Shown here: positions 8,400 to 16,710 of the stretch, in pieces | Numbering within the stretch: the first letter of the stretch is position 1 | How the letters are laid out: each line of letters opens with the position of its first letter | Virus record (IMG/VR): IMGVR_UViG_3300036781_000111 | Location: 1 to 38,122 of that record | Direction: 5' to 3' (one strand) | Origin: a virus | Length of the DNA stretch: 38,122 nt | The notes under the pieces: generated by a model | Database searches by the model: none | What the model was told of the DNA's origin: nothing | Seen by the model: the letters and a program-made list of their open reading frames with translations, nothing else | Made by a program: the position numbers and the translations under genes

Positions 8400-8873
8400 C
8401 TATGCGGCGGGTAGTGCTATCCAGTCGCATCGGGTGGTCAGAGTGTATCGGGCGTACCCGCTCGGGTCGCCTTCCATCCGCATCGGCTCCTGGTCGACGT
8501 AGATGGCCTGGATGCGGGCGTTGCGGTAGTCGGTCGGCATCTGCAGTTCCGCGCCCCAGTCCTGGTCTTCGAGCGCCTCCTGGATGATGGCGAGGCCCTG
8601 CGCCGCGGTCGCCCACAGCGGCCGGATCGCGTCCGTCTTCTTCGCCGCCCAGAAGTCGAGATCGAAGATCGACTGGTGCCGCGCGCTCACGTCCCGGTCC
8701 GCGAGCGCGCCGGGGATCAGGTGGACGGTGACGAAGAGGTCATCCGGCCACGCGCCCTTGCCGAGGTCGGGCAGGGTGGTGGCGATCGACGTGGCAAGTC
8801 CCGGCGCGAGCGCGCGCAGGCCCGCGACCATGACCAGCTCGGCGGTCGGGACGTAGGGCTTGGTCAGCGTCAT
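8400..8873 (-). CDS. Tail terminator-like protein, 157 aa
   Basis: Overlaps the upstream gene by ATGA. The mixed alpha/beta sequence (AELVMVAGLRALAPGLA, then LFVTVHLIPGALADRD and IFDLDFWAAKKTDA) fits the gpU/SPP1 gp17 tail-terminator type fold. Those proteins cap the tail tube and join it to the head. Its position between the HK97 gp10-like protein and the major tail protein is the standard one. Identification is by position, size and pattern. Confidence 0.72.
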   Translation of the reverse strand: MTLTKPYVPTAELVMVAGLRALAPGLATSIATTLPDLGKGAWPDDLFVTVHLIPGALADRDVSARHQSIFDLDFWAAKKTDAIRPLWATAAQGLAIIQEALEDQDWGAELQMPTDYRNARIQAIYVDQEPMRMEGDPSGYARYTLTTRCDWIALPAA

Positions 8874-9193
8874 CGGAAGTTGCTCCCCGCCTGCAGGGTG
8901 GCCGGGACCAGGTAGGGCTCGGCGTGCATTCGGCTGGTGCCTTTCTCGACGTACAGCCCGTAATCCACGCCGAGCAGGTCCTCGTCGACGCCAACCTCGA
9001 GCAGCGCCCCGTCGCTGTCCGTGACCTCGACCTGCTGGATGATGCTGTCGCGGAGGTGGCCGGTTCGGATGGGCACGATCCGGGTGGCGTTGCCGACGAT
9101 GATCGGGCCCAGGTCGCGCTCGAAGAAGTCGGCGGTGGCCTGGTCGATGTTGTGCTGCGCGGCAGGGTCGGGCACGATGCGGAAGGTGCTCAT
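8870..9193 (-). CDS. HK97 gp10-like head-tail connector, 107 aa
   Basis: Contains RIVPIRTGHLRDSI and, later, VDYGLYVEKGTSRMHAEPYL, the two signature parts of the HK97-gp10 family (a TG-L-S stretch and a Y-x-x-xxE-GTxxM-P-x stretch). These proteins sit in the neck of siphoviruses. A GGGGG stretch lies 12 bases before the ATG, so translation may lean on the neighbouring gene. Ends in ATGA overlap with the tail terminator gene. Confidence 0.82.
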   Translation of the reverse strand: MSTFRIVPDPAAQHNIDQATADFFERDLGPIIVGNATRIVPIRTGHLRDSIIQQVEVTDSDGALLEVGVDEDLLGVDYGLYVEKGTSRMHAEPYLVPATLQAGSNFR

Positions 9194-9259
9194 GCGGTCG
9201 CCACGCCCCCTTTACGGCAGGGTCAGTGCGCGGTGCCGGTCCCGATCTACTCGGAACGC

Positions 9260-9637
9260 TCAGACCTCGCGCAAGTCCAAGAGTAGATCACTCGTGCCCG
9301 CGATAGTGTGACCGCCGTCGTCCGTTTCGTTCACCGACCACCACCGCCCCGTGCGCAGGTCGTGAAGGCGATCGCCTTTGCGCACATCGAAAGTCCCCGT
9401 CACCCGCCCGTCGCCGTAGCGGATGGTGCGCAACTCGTCGGTCTCGGGCAGGTAGACGCGGCGGGACCGCTCGGTGAGCCCGATCGGCATCCGGGCGATG
9501 ATCGGGTCGGTGTTGTCCGGGTCTGCGAGCTCGGCGGGGATCGGCTGGGCCGTGCCCTCGTCGCCCATCGTGAGGCCGGTCGGGTCGGGGGCGGTACCGC
9601 GGTACACGTCCGCCCAGGTGTTCGCCAGGCCCAGCAT
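9260..9637 (-). CDS. Head-tail stopper-like protein, 125 aa
   Basis: Start placed at ATG 9637 because it overlaps the previous TGA as TGATG; the longer upstream frame lies inside the neighbouring gene. The beta-rich sequence contains IARMPIGLTERSRRVYLP, DGRVTGTFDVRKGDRL and TGRWWSVNETDD, in line with small beta-barrel stopper proteins such as SPP1 gp16 or HK97 gp9-like. Position third after the capsid supports this. A 66-base space to the next gene holds no further frame that I can support. Confidence 0.7.
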   Translation of the reverse strand: MLGLANTWADVYRGTAPDPTGLTMGDEGTAQPIPAELADPDNTDPIIARMPIGLTERSRRVYLPETDELRTIRYGDGRVTGTFDVRKGDRLHDLRTGRWWSVNETDDGGHTIAGTSDLLLDLREV

Positions 9638-10074
9638 CAGATCGGCCGCCAGCGCAGATGGTCGTCGAGGAACTCGCCGCCCCAGTTGCCGCCGCTGGCT
9701 ACCTGGGTGGGACTGAGCAGTTTCACCGAGCGGGACCCGCGCCAGCTCAGACGCTTCAGGGCGCCCTTGGCCAGCGGCGCAAGCACGTTCGCGTCCGGCT
9801 TCAGGGCGACATGCTGGGCGCGTCCGTCCATGACGTCGGTGGCGTCCAGGCGCCCGAACACGTCCGGCTGGCTGACCATCCACGCGGCCTGGAACGCGAC
9901 CGCCTGCCCGAGCCAGTACAGGTCGCGGGAGTTGATCTTGCCGACCGCCTGCGCCTCGATGGCGCCGCACTTCTGCGCGATGATCGCCGCCGCCTGGTTG
10001 ACGGTCGCCTGCTCGACGGTGACGCCGGTCAGGTCGGCAACGTCGTCAGTGGTGGCCCAGGTGGTGTCGGCCAT
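9637..10074 (-). CDS. Head-tail connector (adaptor) protein, 145 aa
   Basis: Alpha-helical N-terminal part (TDDVADLTGVTVEQATVNQAA) followed by LYWLGQAVAFQAAWM and a basic region, matching the gp6/gp15-like adaptor type that docks under the portal. The start is ATG 10074, three bases after the TAA of the upstream 114-aa gene, without a strong ribosome site, so translational coupling is likely. Confidence 0.75.
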   Translation of the reverse strand: MADTTWATTDDVADLTGVTVEQATVNQAAAIIAQKCGAIEAQAVGKINSRDLYWLGQAVAFQAAWMVSQPDVFGRLDATDVMDGRAQHVALKPDANVLAPLAKGALKRLSWRGSRSVKLLSPTQVASGGNWGGEFLDDHLRWRPI

Positions 10075-10077
10075 GAC

Positions 10078-10422
10078 TTACGCCGAGGCGACGGTGGCGA
10101 CGTAGCTGAGGATCACGGAGCGCTTGCTGTCGCGCAGCTTGTCCTCGCCCGGCGCCGGCGCGACGCCGAGGAACTTCACCGACTTGACCCGCCCACCCAA
10201 CTGCTGGACCTCGCGGCGGATCGCGTTCTCGTTGCGCGCGTGATCGAAGGGCTCGACGTACTCACGGGCCAGCATCGTGAAGGTCTTGCCGTACTTGGCT
10301 CCCTTGTCGTCCGCGGCGGGCGCTTCCGGCTCGACGATGTCGGCTTCGTCCAGGACCTTGACGGGCTCGGCCTCGACCTCGGCGGGGGCCTGCGACTTGG
10401 GGGTGCTCTTCGTGGTGGCCAT
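10078..10422 (-). CDS. Hypothetical head-region protein, 114 aa
   Basis: An ideal AAGGAGG lies five bases before ATG 10422. The N-terminal 45 residues are Pro/Ala/Glu-rich and disordered-looking; the rest (YGKTFTMLAREYVEPFDHAR) looks folded and ends in Ala. Directly follows the capsid gene and its terminator hairpin. Could be a minor decoration or neck-assembly protein, but I recognise no family. Good ribosome site suggests abundant translation. Confidence 0.6.
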   Translation of the reverse strand: MATTKSTPKSQAPAEVEAEPVKVLDEADIVEPEAPAADDKGAKYGKTFTMLAREYVEPFDHARNENAIRREVQQLGGRVKSVKFLGVAPAPGEDKLRDSKRSVILSYVATVASA

Positions 10423-10453
10423 GGCCGCCTCCTTGGTGAGAATCGGGTGAGGA

Positions 10454-10492
10454 CCCGGTCAGCGTCACCACCCGAAGGTGACGCTGACCGGG
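10454..10492 (-). terminator. 16-bp hairpin after the major capsid gene
   Basis: A perfect 16-bp stem (10454-10469 with 10477-10492) and 7-base loop lies in the 80-base space between the capsid stop and the next gene. The stem is flanked by direct copies of ATCGGGTGA. There is no U run. It probably acts as a partial terminator or mRNA 3' protector for the highly expressed capsid message. Confidence 0.8.
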
Positions 10493-10502
10493 ATCGGGTG
10501 AC

Positions 10503-11666
10503 CTACTTGGCGGCCTCGAGCACGAATGCGCCGTTGGGGGTGCCGAGTCCGAAGGCGCGGCGGGCGCGCATCTTCAGCAGGGTCTCGTCGGTGAGGGCGC
10601 TCGCGCCGCTGCGCCCGTCGATGACGACCGACTCGGGGCCGGACCGCTTGCCCAGGATCAGCAGGTCGCGGTCGACGACGATCAGCAGCGGGTTGCCGGT
10701 CGGCGTCGAGGTGGCGGTGGCCGAGGTCACCGCGCCCTTGCTGAACTTGATCGGGTAGCCGAAGAAGGTCTGCGGGTCGCCGTTGGCCGGGTTCTCGACG
10801 AAGATCGGGTCCCCGAGCGTGTTCTTGATCCCGCGCAGCGCCTGCTTGAACCACGGCGACGCGATGACGAGCGCGCGCGACGGGTCGAAGTAGTTGCTCT
10901 GCTCGAAGGCGCCCACGATCGCGTTCAGGTTGTCGTAGGTCGGCTGGCCGTAGCCCGCCACCGCCGACGCCGCCGAGCCGTCCGTGGTCAGCGCCAGGGT
11001 CGAGCCGTTCGCGGTGGCGCTGAGCGTGACGGTCGTGGTGCTGGGGACCGTGCGGACGTAGTACACCGTGCCGGCAGTGATGCCGGTGGTGGTCGTGATG
11101 GTGCCGAACTTGACCCGGTCACCCACCTTCAGCCCGTGCGGGGTGGCGAAAGTGACGATGTCGCCGGTGTCCGTGAACGTGACCGCACCGAAGACCGTGC
11201 CCGCGGTGAAGTAGTTCCCGTCCGCGGTGTAGCCCTGGCCGCTGTCGTCGTGCCGGACCGCGTAGTACACCGACGTGAACGGGATGGTGGTCCCGTTCTG
11301 GGCGGCGGTGACGGCGAGCGCGGCGTTGTCGATGATGATCGCGTAGGAGCGCGTCCAGGAGGTCTTCTTCTGGGTGAGCACGTCCACGATCGAGTCGTCG
11401 ATGTCCTCTTCCGCGAGCCGGACCACCTTGCCGAACTTGTAGGCGGTGATCGTGATCTCGTCGACGGTCGCGTCGTCCTCGCCATAGGCGATGCCCTTGG
11501 CGACGACCTCGACGTCAACCTCGCCCGCGCGGGGCACGTTCTTGACGTTGGAGCCCATGGTGACCGGGCGGGCGTTGGCCTCGATGACCGAGGTCTGCAT
11601 GAGGGCCTGGATCGGCTGGGATTCGTACTCTTCCGGCAGCCAGGCCTCGATGGTGGAGCGAGCCAT
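10503..11666 (-). CDS. Major capsid protein, HK97 fold, 387 aa
   Basis: Start ATG 11666 with AAGGGAA upstream. N-terminal part (VPRAGEVDVEVVAKGIAYGE, then TITAYKFGKVVRLAEED) and C-terminal part (FFGYPIKFSKGA, then VVDRDLLILGKR and MRARRAFGLGTP) are the N-arm, spine and P/A-domain pattern of HK97-type capsids. Residues about 156-236 are an insert rich in Thr/Gly/Val with HGLKVGDRVKFG and TGITAGTVYYVRTV, a beta-sandwich type known from phage tail and surface proteins. The insert splits the fold between YYAVRHDD and the conserved TYDNLNAIVG. Preceded by a scaffold gene, so the mature form may need no delta domain. Confidence 0.92.
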   Translation of the reverse strand: MARSTIEAWLPEEYESQPIQALMQTSVIEANARPVTMGSNVKNVPRAGEVDVEVVAKGIAYGEDDATVDEITITAYKFGKVVRLAEEDIDDSIVDVLTQKKTSWTRSYAIIIDNAALAVTAAQNGTTIPFTSVYYAVRHDDSGQGYTADGNYFTAGTVFGAVTFTDTGDIVTFATPHGLKVGDRVKFGTITTTTGITAGTVYYVRTVPSTTTVTLSATANGSTLALTTDGSAASAVAGYGQPTYDNLNAIVGAFEQSNYFDPSRALVIASPWFKQALRGIKNTLGDPIFVENPANGDPQTFFGYPIKFSKGAVTSATATSTPTGNPLLIVVDRDLLILGKRSGPESVVIDGRSGASALTDETLLKMRARRAFGLGTPNGAFVLEAAK

Positions 11667-11680
11667 TGGTGGCTTCCCTT

Positions 11681-11713
11681 CGAGATGAGTTGAATGGGGG
11701 CTTGCTCATCTCG
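11681..11713 (-). promoter_or_regulatory. Hairpin touching the capsid ribosome site
   Basis: A perfect 9-bp inverted repeat (CGAGATGAG at 11681-11689 and CTCATCTCG at 11705-11713, 15-base loop). On the minus strand it ends immediately before the AAGGGAA ribosome site of the capsid gene. It could protect a processed capsid mRNA 5' end or tune initiation. Confidence 0.6.
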
Positions 11714-11736
11714 AGCGAGTGGACGCAGGAACGCCA

Positions 11737-11767
11737 ACGGGGCCAAGGATACACACCCTGGCCCCGT
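11737..11767 (-). terminator. Hairpin between scaffold and capsid genes
   Basis: A perfect 9-bp stem (ACGGGGCCA at 11737-11745, TGGCCCCGT at 11759-11767) with a 13-base loop, just after the scaffold stop at 11791. No U run follows. Together with the next hairpin it separates scaffold from capsid message, either as a weak terminator or as a processing signal. No promoter hexamers I trust were seen in this 124-base space. Confidence 0.55.
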
Positions 11768-11790
11768 CCGTGGTATTGCGGCGCGTTGCC

Positions 11791-12534
11791 TTAGCCGAGC
11801 AGTTGAGCGGCCTGACGCTCGCTGGCGGTCTTCGGCTTCGGCTTGCCGCCCTTGCCGTCGTCCTCCTTGCCGCTGATCCGGGCACCCGGACGGCGGCGAC
11901 CGGCACCGAACAGCTCGGCGTGATCGGTCTTGAGCTGGTCGATGACCTCGTCCAGGCCGTCGACCTCGTGCGTCTTCGGGTCGATGTCGAGGTCGTCCAG
12001 ATCCACGTCACCGACCAGGAGGCGGGCGTTGGCGAGGCTGACGCCCTTGTCGACCAGGGCCGACTTCAGTTCGGAGCGCTTCGTGGACTCGTCGCTGGCC
12101 TTCTGCGCCTTGGTCCGTTCCTCGGACCGGATCGCCTCGACGTCCACGGTCGGCTCGGTGGTGGTGGCGGTCTTCGGCTTCGGCTTCGCGCCCGAGGCCT
12201 TGAGCGCGGCGAGCTCGGCGGCTTGCTCGTCCAGTTGCTGCTGCAAGGCCTTGCGGCGGCCGCGGCTCTTCGCACTCTGGCCGTTCGCCTTGTGGAGGGC
12301 GTCGCGGGTCTTCTTCAGTTCCTCGCGGAGTTCGTCCTCGTCCTTGTCGGCGTCCGGGTCGTCGTCATCTTCCGAGTCGTCCTCGTCGTCATCTTCCGAG
12401 TCGTCGTCCTCGTCGGCCTTCTTCTTCGCCTCCACCTTCGCGGCCATCTGCTGCTCGGGCTGGACGTACCAGCCGGGTGCGAGCGCGAGGCCGGCGAGCG
12501 GGTCAATCGGGCATTCGGTCATCTTGTCGGCCAT
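11791..12534 (-). CDS. Capsid scaffolding protein, 247 aa
   Basis: Start chosen at ATG 12534 because GGAAAGG lies seven bases upstream (a GTG precedes it by one codon). Strongly charged and coiled-coil: a long Asp/Glu run at about residues 41-67, a heptad region with LREELKKTRDALHKANG and LQQQLDEQAAELAALK, then a Lys/Arg/Pro-rich C-terminus that could bind capsid protein. Gene order portal-MuF-(lysis)-scaffold-capsid supports the call. Such proteins fill the procapsid and leave during maturation. Confidence 0.85.
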   Translation of the reverse strand: MADKMTECPIDPLAGLALAPGWYVQPEQQMAAKVEAKKKADEDDDSEDDDEDDSEDDDDPDADKDEDELREELKKTRDALHKANGQSAKSRGRRKALQQQLDEQAAELAALKASGAKPKPKTATTTEPTVDVEAIRSEERTKAQKASDESTKRSELKSALVDKGVSLANARLLVGDVDLDDLDIDPKTHEVDGLDEVIDQLKTDHAELFGAGRRRPGARISGKEDDGKGGKPKPKTASERQAAQLLG

Positions 12535-12596
12535 CACGGCACCTTTCCATCGCGGATTATCGGGTGGGTGACGCCGTCGCTAGGTGGTCGGTGCTG

Positions 12597-12827
12597 CTAT
12601 TTGGTGTTGACGACTCGCCAGACGGCAGCGAAAGCGACAGCGGCCGCGCCGATTCCGATGCCGAGGTCAGCGAGAGCTTCCCCGGTCTGGAACGAGCCAG
12701 CCGCGACGCTGTCGTTGACGAGCGCTGGCACAAGGCCGCCCTCTGTCGCGACGAACGCCGCGCCGGCGGCCACGAAGGCCTTGCGCGTTGTGGCGAAGAA
12801 ACTCGCCGGGGTGGTGGTGTTGGTCAT
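12597..12827 (-). CDS. Holin-like small membrane protein, 76 aa
   Basis: Two hydrophobic segments are visible: residues about 18-36 (FVAAGAAFVATEGGLVPAL) and 53-71 (LGIGIGAAAVAFAAVWRV), with a short basic tail. ATG 12827 follows AAGGAGAAGGGC. It lies directly downstream of the peptidase gene, so a holin or antiholin role for exporting or activating that enzyme is likely. The first segment is only weakly hydrophobic; a single-pass protein is possible. Three other membrane proteins lie elsewhere in the late unit (36338-37065), so the lysis partner is not settled. Confidence 0.6.
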   Translation of the reverse strand: MTNTTTPASFFATTRKAFVAAGAAFVATEGGLVPALVNDSVAAGSFQTGEALADLGIGIGAAAVAFAAVWRVVNTK

Positions 12828-12851
12828 TGTGCCCTTCTCCTTCGGGTGCGT

Positions 12852-13763
12852 TTATCGACTGAGCCAAGCCACGAGCGCAGTGATGATCACGCCCGCCCCA
12901 CCGATTATGGCAATGATGACGATCACGACCGGGTTGCCACTCGGCACGGGCTCGGGTACCGGGTCGGGCTCGGGTACCGGCACGGGCTCGGGTACCGGCA
13001 CGGGCTCGGGTACCGGCACGGGCTCGGGTACCGGGTCGGGCTCGGGTACCGGGTCGGGCTCGGGTACCGGGTCGGGCTCGGGTACCGGGTCGGGCTCGGG
13101 GTCTACGATGGCGGGAATGCCGGCGACCGTGGGGTTGGTGGTGCCACCGCTCCATACGTAGCCGGTCCCATCGAAGAACCATACTGGGTTGGCGGTGCCG
13201 GCAGGGCTGATGCCATTGATCCAGCCCAGGCACGTAATGCGGGCGCTAGCCTTGTAGGGCATGAGCTTGGCACCATTGACAGGGTCGGGCGTCTTGCGTA
13301 CGTTGCAGCCGGTCTTGGGGTCCGCGATACGCACGTTGGCGGGCAGGGGCGCGGCCGGCGTGGGAATCTGCGGCAGCTTGTTCGGGCCGATTTGCTCAGC
13401 CCAGCCCAGGTACTTGTAGCTGTAGTGATGCAGTGGCGCGTAGCCCACGGTGTGCTTGGCATTCAGCCAGCCGGTGCATTGGCTCGAGTCGTAAACGACA
13501 GTACCGTTGTACGCGATCCCGATATGACCGTCGCCGGGGTAGGCGTACCAAACGTAGACGACGCGATCAGCGGGCGGCTCGCCGGTATGGAACTGGCCCG
13601 CGGCCTTAGCCGCTGCGAGAGCGGCATTGGCGCTGCCGTAGGTCTGGCTGACCGTGCCAAAGTGCGCGGTCAGGTCATTGAGCACGAAACCGAGGCATTT
13701 GCCGTTCGGTCGGGTCGACGCCTTGGCGTAGTCGAGCACGTCCTGCCATGACCATGTTGCCAT
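12852..13763 (-). CDS. CHAP/NlpC-like peptidase with SH3b, PEPDPV stalk and C-terminal membrane anchor, 303 aa
   Basis: ATG 13763 is taken as start; an in-frame GTG at 13772, one base after the previous TAG, would add three residues. Residues 1-110 resemble a CHAP/NlpC cysteine peptidase: Cys23 in [12 protein letters not shown] and His80 in [11 protein letters not shown], with [11 protein letters not shown] before it. Residues about 141-207 look like an SH3b wall-binding domain ([14 protein letters not shown] then [11 protein letters not shown]). Residues 222-274 are nine [12 protein letters not shown] hexads, a stiff spacer, and 277-300 is a membrane segment. No signal peptide is seen, so the enzyme would be tail-anchored in the membrane. 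Probable endolysin with the adjacent holin-like gene; a virion-associated role cannot be excluded because of its place between MuF and scaffold. Confidence 0.75.
   Translation of the reverse strand: MATWSWQDVLDYAKASTRPNGKCLGFVLNDLTAHFGTVSQTYGSANAALAAAKAAGQFHTGEPPADRVVYVWYAYPGDGHIGIAYNGTVVYDSSQCTGWLNAKHTVGYAPLHHYSYKYLGWAEQIGPNKLPQIPTPAAPLPANVRIADPKTGCNVRKTPDPVNGAKLMPYKASARITCLGWINGISPAGTANPVWFFDGTGYVWSGGTTNPTVAGIPAIVDPEPDPVPEPDPVPEPDPVPEPDPVPEPVPVPEPVPVPEPVPVPEPDPVPEPVPSGNPVVIVIIAIIGGAGVIITALVAWLSR
12942..13100 (-). repeat. Nine 18-bp tandem repeats coding [12 protein letters not shown]
   Basis: The stalk of the peptidase is coded by 18-base units containing GGTACC in nearly every copy. Units alternate between an Asp codon (GAC) and a Val codon (GTG) at the fourth position: four D units, three V units, one D unit, then a partial V unit. 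This is a likely place for copy-number change by slippage. Confidence 0.9.
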
Positions 13764-13773
13764 GGCGGTCACT

Positions 13774-14724
13774 CTACGCTGCCGCGCGCCCGGATGGCAC
13801 TTGGCGGGTCCTGAACGTGCCACGCCGTACCGCAACGGCTGCGTAGTCCTGCACGGATTGGGGCGCGTCCAGTGTCGGGCTGGCCAGCAAGTTCCGGGCC
13901 GCTTGGATGCGCACGTTCATGCTCTCGTTGCTGAGCGAGTACCCGCGCAGGACGCTGCGCTGAGCCTCGCGCATTAGTGCATCGGCGTACTCCTGGGCCA
14001 GCAGCGGCTCGAGATGGCACCGGCAGTTCGGATGCCGCGGCGGGTGCTCGACCGTACTGCGGAAGCTGTCGTAGACCTTCAGGCCATAGGTCAGGCCGCC
14101 CGGGAACGACCCGCCCGGGTCCACGACTAGGCCAGCGTAGGCGAGACAGATCACGCAGGCGTCACGCTCGGCCACCCAGACACGCGGGAGATCGGCGGCA
14201 TCCGCTATCTGCGTTACTGCGGCGTTGGCGGCCTGATTGATGCCAGTCTCGATGCTTCTCCTGATGGCGGTGGCGGCGTTCAGGATGGGCGCGGCGGCAG
14301 TGAGCGGGTCAGCGCCGGCGAGCACGAGACCCTGGCTGGCGGTGACCGCGTCGGCCGCGGTGGCCTCGAGCCCGTCCAGTTGCGCCAGAATCTGCTGGGG
14401 CACTATCTCGAAGCTCGCGCCAGGGTGCGGCATCGCGGCCTCGATCTGCGCCAAGGTCTCTTCGCTCAGGTGAGCCAACTCGGTGATGGCTTGGGCCTGG
14501 TCGGCGCCGAAGATGAACGCCTGCAGCAGCCCGGCACGAGCCTGGTCTTCCAAGGCCGGGGCGATGAGCAGCAGCAGCGTATCGGTGACGGTCGGGTCCT
14601 CGCCGGCGAGCTGCAGACGAATGCGCTCAACGTTCGCCAACCAGTCGCCGGCGGCGAGTGCGACCACGCGGTGCTCGAGGGCCAGCAGCTCGTCCTCGAA
14701 GTCGGCCCCCGGGTGAAAGGCCAT
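13774..14724 (-). CDS. MuF-like minor capsid protein, 316 aa
   Basis: Residues about 190-250 carry the MuF C-terminal signature: [17 protein letters not shown] followed by [15 protein letters not shown], i.e. CxxC and HPNCRC zinc-type ligands. The N-terminal 180 residues are helical and Ala-rich. The gene starts three bases after the portal stop, as is usual for portal-MuF pairs in SPP1-like systems. Such proteins sit inside the capsid on the portal and may leave with the DNA. No toxin domain is fused at the C-terminus. Confidence 0.88.
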   Translation of the reverse strand: MAFHPGADFEDELLALEHRVVALAAGDWLANVERIRLQLAGEDPTVTDTLLLLIAPALEDQARAGLLQAFIFGADQAQAITELAHLSEETLAQIEAAMPHPGASFEIVPQQILAQLDGLEATAADAVTASQGLVLAGADPLTAAAPILNAATAIRRSIETGINQAANAAVTQIADAADLPRVWVAERDACVICLAYAGLVVDPGGSFPGGLTYGLKVYDSFRSTVEHPPRHPNCRCHLEPLLAQEYADALMREAQRSVLRGYSLSNESMNVRIQAARNLLASPTLDAPQSVQDYAAVAVRRGTFRTRQVPSGRAAA

Positions 14725-14727
14725 CGG

Positions 14728-16683
14728 CTACTTCTTGGGTGCGGCTGTCGGCGCGAGCTGCGGAGGCGTCACACCCTTGGGCGGCACGGCGGGGACAGCG
14801 GGCGCGGCCGGCGCAAGGCTTGGGATGGCGACCTTGCCGAGCTTGCGCAACGGGATGCGCTGCGTGTCGGTTGCGCCATCGGGGAGCACAACCGCATACT
14901 GCTCGCCGTTGGCGGTGCCGAAGCCCTCGATGGCGAACTGACCCCCAGCCGCAGCCGGGTCCATCGGCAGGCCCGTGGTGGGGTCCAGCACCGGCAAGGG
15001 CGGGGCGACGGGCTCTTCCAGCGAGAAGTCGCCCAGGATGCGCGCCACCATCTCGGTCAGGACGTTGTCGGGGATCGTGCCGCCGCCGAGGGTCTTCGCC
15101 GCGGCGAGGTCTTTCAAGGCGGTGGCCAGGGTGCCCAGCAGCGCCGGGGTCATCTGCGCGAGGTAGCCGTCCTCCGGCTTCACCTCGGGCACGCCCATCG
15201 CGTCCAACTGGTCGCCGGTGTAGCCCGCCTCGGTGAGCGCCTGGCGGGGCGTGATCCCGTTCTCGATCTTGGCGGCGACTAGGCTCATGCCTTCGGCGTC
15301 GGTGGAGACCTCGCTGGGCAGCCAGACCGCGTCCACCTTCTTGCCCTGCCCGATGCCCCAGTAGCGCAACGCCCACCCGCCGATGCCGCGCCAGGTCTGC
15401 CCGTAGGAGCCTTTCACCTTCTGGGAGTGCTTCACGATCGGCGCGTCCGCTCGACGTCGGGCCTCGCCGCTGGGCTGGTCGCCGCCGCCCATGAACTCGT
15501 ACAGCGGCGTGCGCGTGAGCGTGGCGGCGGCCTGGATCTGGAACTGCTGCGGATCCAGGAAGCCTTTCGGGTCGGTGGGGTCGAACTGGCCGGCACCTTT
15601 CAGGCCGCGCAGCATCCACAGCCCGCCCGGGACCGTGCCCAGGGCCGACTTGCCGGTCTTGCTGCTGTCCGGGCCTGCGCTCTCGTCGACCGTGCCGCTG
15701 TCGTTGAAGTCGTCGTCGATGTCGTCGCCCTCTTCGGCGTTCGGGTCCATGAGGGCGTAGCGCTGCGGGAAGCCCTGATAGTCCAACGCCGCCATCAGGG
15801 TGGCCTGAATCTTCGTGATCGCGTCCTGGGCGCCGTAGGCCTTCAGGTTCACCGGCGTGCCGTAGGGCTTCGAGTCGGGGCGGAAGTGGTGGAGCGGGAA
15901 ACCGTAGTCGTGGAACTCGATGGCGGGCTCTTCCTCCACGTCCTCGGTCTCCGCGCCGGTCTCGTCGACCACCTGGACGATCCGCTGCACATAGGTGTAG
16001 CTGACGGCATGGTCCGCGAACGTGCCCGCCTGCGGCTGCGCGCCACCGGTCGGACTCTCGCTGGTGCCCACCGCGGTTCCGCCCGCGTCACCGACCACGG
16101 TGCCGGAGCGGGTCACGAACTGGTGGATTGCGTCGTCGTAGAAGAGATTCGCGCGCCAGGTGTTCTTGCCTTCCTTCCAGCGCGTCACCCCGAACTCGAC
16201 CATGCGGGGATTCTCTTTCGAGTACACCACCCGGGTCGTGGTCGGGTGCTTGCCGATAACCTCGATGACCTCGGCGGCGCTGGTGTCGTCGTCCTCGTCG
16301 GCGGGACGCGGCCAGGTGATGGCGTAGTAGTCGCCCAGATACGCGGCTTTCAGGTGGAAGTCGTCGGCGTCGTCGTCCAGGTCGTTCGGCCCCCACAGCT
16401 CCGACTCGATCCGGTCGTCGAGGGTCTTGTCGCCGGTCTTCAGCGCCTGCAGGTCGATCCGGTCCACGAGGGCGTCGGCGGGGATGCCGGCGTAGTTGAG
16501 CTGGAAGCCTTCGCCGTACTTGGCGAGCAGCCGGTGCAGGGCAGGGTGGGCGATGATCTCCCCGACCTTGCCGTCGTAGTACTCCTGGCGTTTCTGGTAC
16601 TCGTCCAGGTTGTCGACCAGTTCGCGCAGCGCCCGCTCGAGGTCGAGCTTCACCCGGTCCGGGTCGGTGGGGGAGTTGGCCAT
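14728..16683 (-). CDS. Portal protein, SPP1 gp6-like, 651 aa
   Basis: Large acidic protein lying upstream of MuF and downstream of terminase. Portal features include an N-terminal helical part (LDEYQKRQEYYDGK), LKAAYLGDYYAITWPRP, the stem-region pattern (AITKIQATLMAALDYQGFPQRYAL) and the QIQAAATLTRTPLYEFMGG motif, close to the usual T-x-P-xx-x stretch. A Pro/Ala-rich tail ends the protein. Twelve copies would form the DNA gate. Start ATG 16683 has GGGTATCACC-type complement upstream but no strong ribosome site, so it may be coupled to the preceding 52-aa gene, 27 bases upstream. Confidence 0.92.
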   Translation of the reverse strand: MANSPTDPDRVKLDLERALRELVDNLDEYQKRQEYYDGKVGEIIAHPALHRLLAKYGEGFQLNYAGIPADALVDRIDLQALKTGDKTLDDRIESELWGPNDLDDDADDFHLKAAYLGDYYAITWPRPADEDDDTSAAEVIEVIGKHPTTTRVVYSKENPRMVEFGVTRWKEGKNTWRANLFYDDAIHQFVTRSGTVVGDAGGTAVGTSESPTGGAQPQAGTFADHAVSYTYVQRIVQVVDETGAETEDVEEEPAIEFHDYGFPLHHFRPDSKPYGTPVNLKAYGAQDAITKIQATLMAALDYQGFPQRYALMDPNAEEGDDIDDDFNDSGTVDESAGPDSSKTGKSALGTVPGGLWMLRGLKGAGQFDPTDPKGFLDPQQFQIQAAATLTRTPLYEFMGGGDQPSGEARRRADAPIVKHSQKVKGSYGQTWRGIGGWALRYWGIGQGKKVDAVWLPSEVSTDAEGMSLVAAKIENGITPRQALTEAGYTGDQLDAMGVPEVKPEDGYLAQMTPALLGTLATALKDLAAAKTLGGGTIPDNVLTEMVARILGDFSLEEPVAPPLPVLDPTTGLPMDPAAAGGQFAIEGFGTANGEQYAVVLPDGATDTQRIPLRKLGKVAIPSLAPAAPAVPAVPPKGVTPPQLAPTAAPKK

Positions 16684-16710
16684 GGCGGCAGGGTATCACC
16701 GCGAGGGCTA

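Noticed and set aside
12942-13100. Regular 18-base units that might suggest a CRISPR-like array.
   Set aside because: The units are contiguous without spacers and code the PEPDPV stalk of the peptidase.
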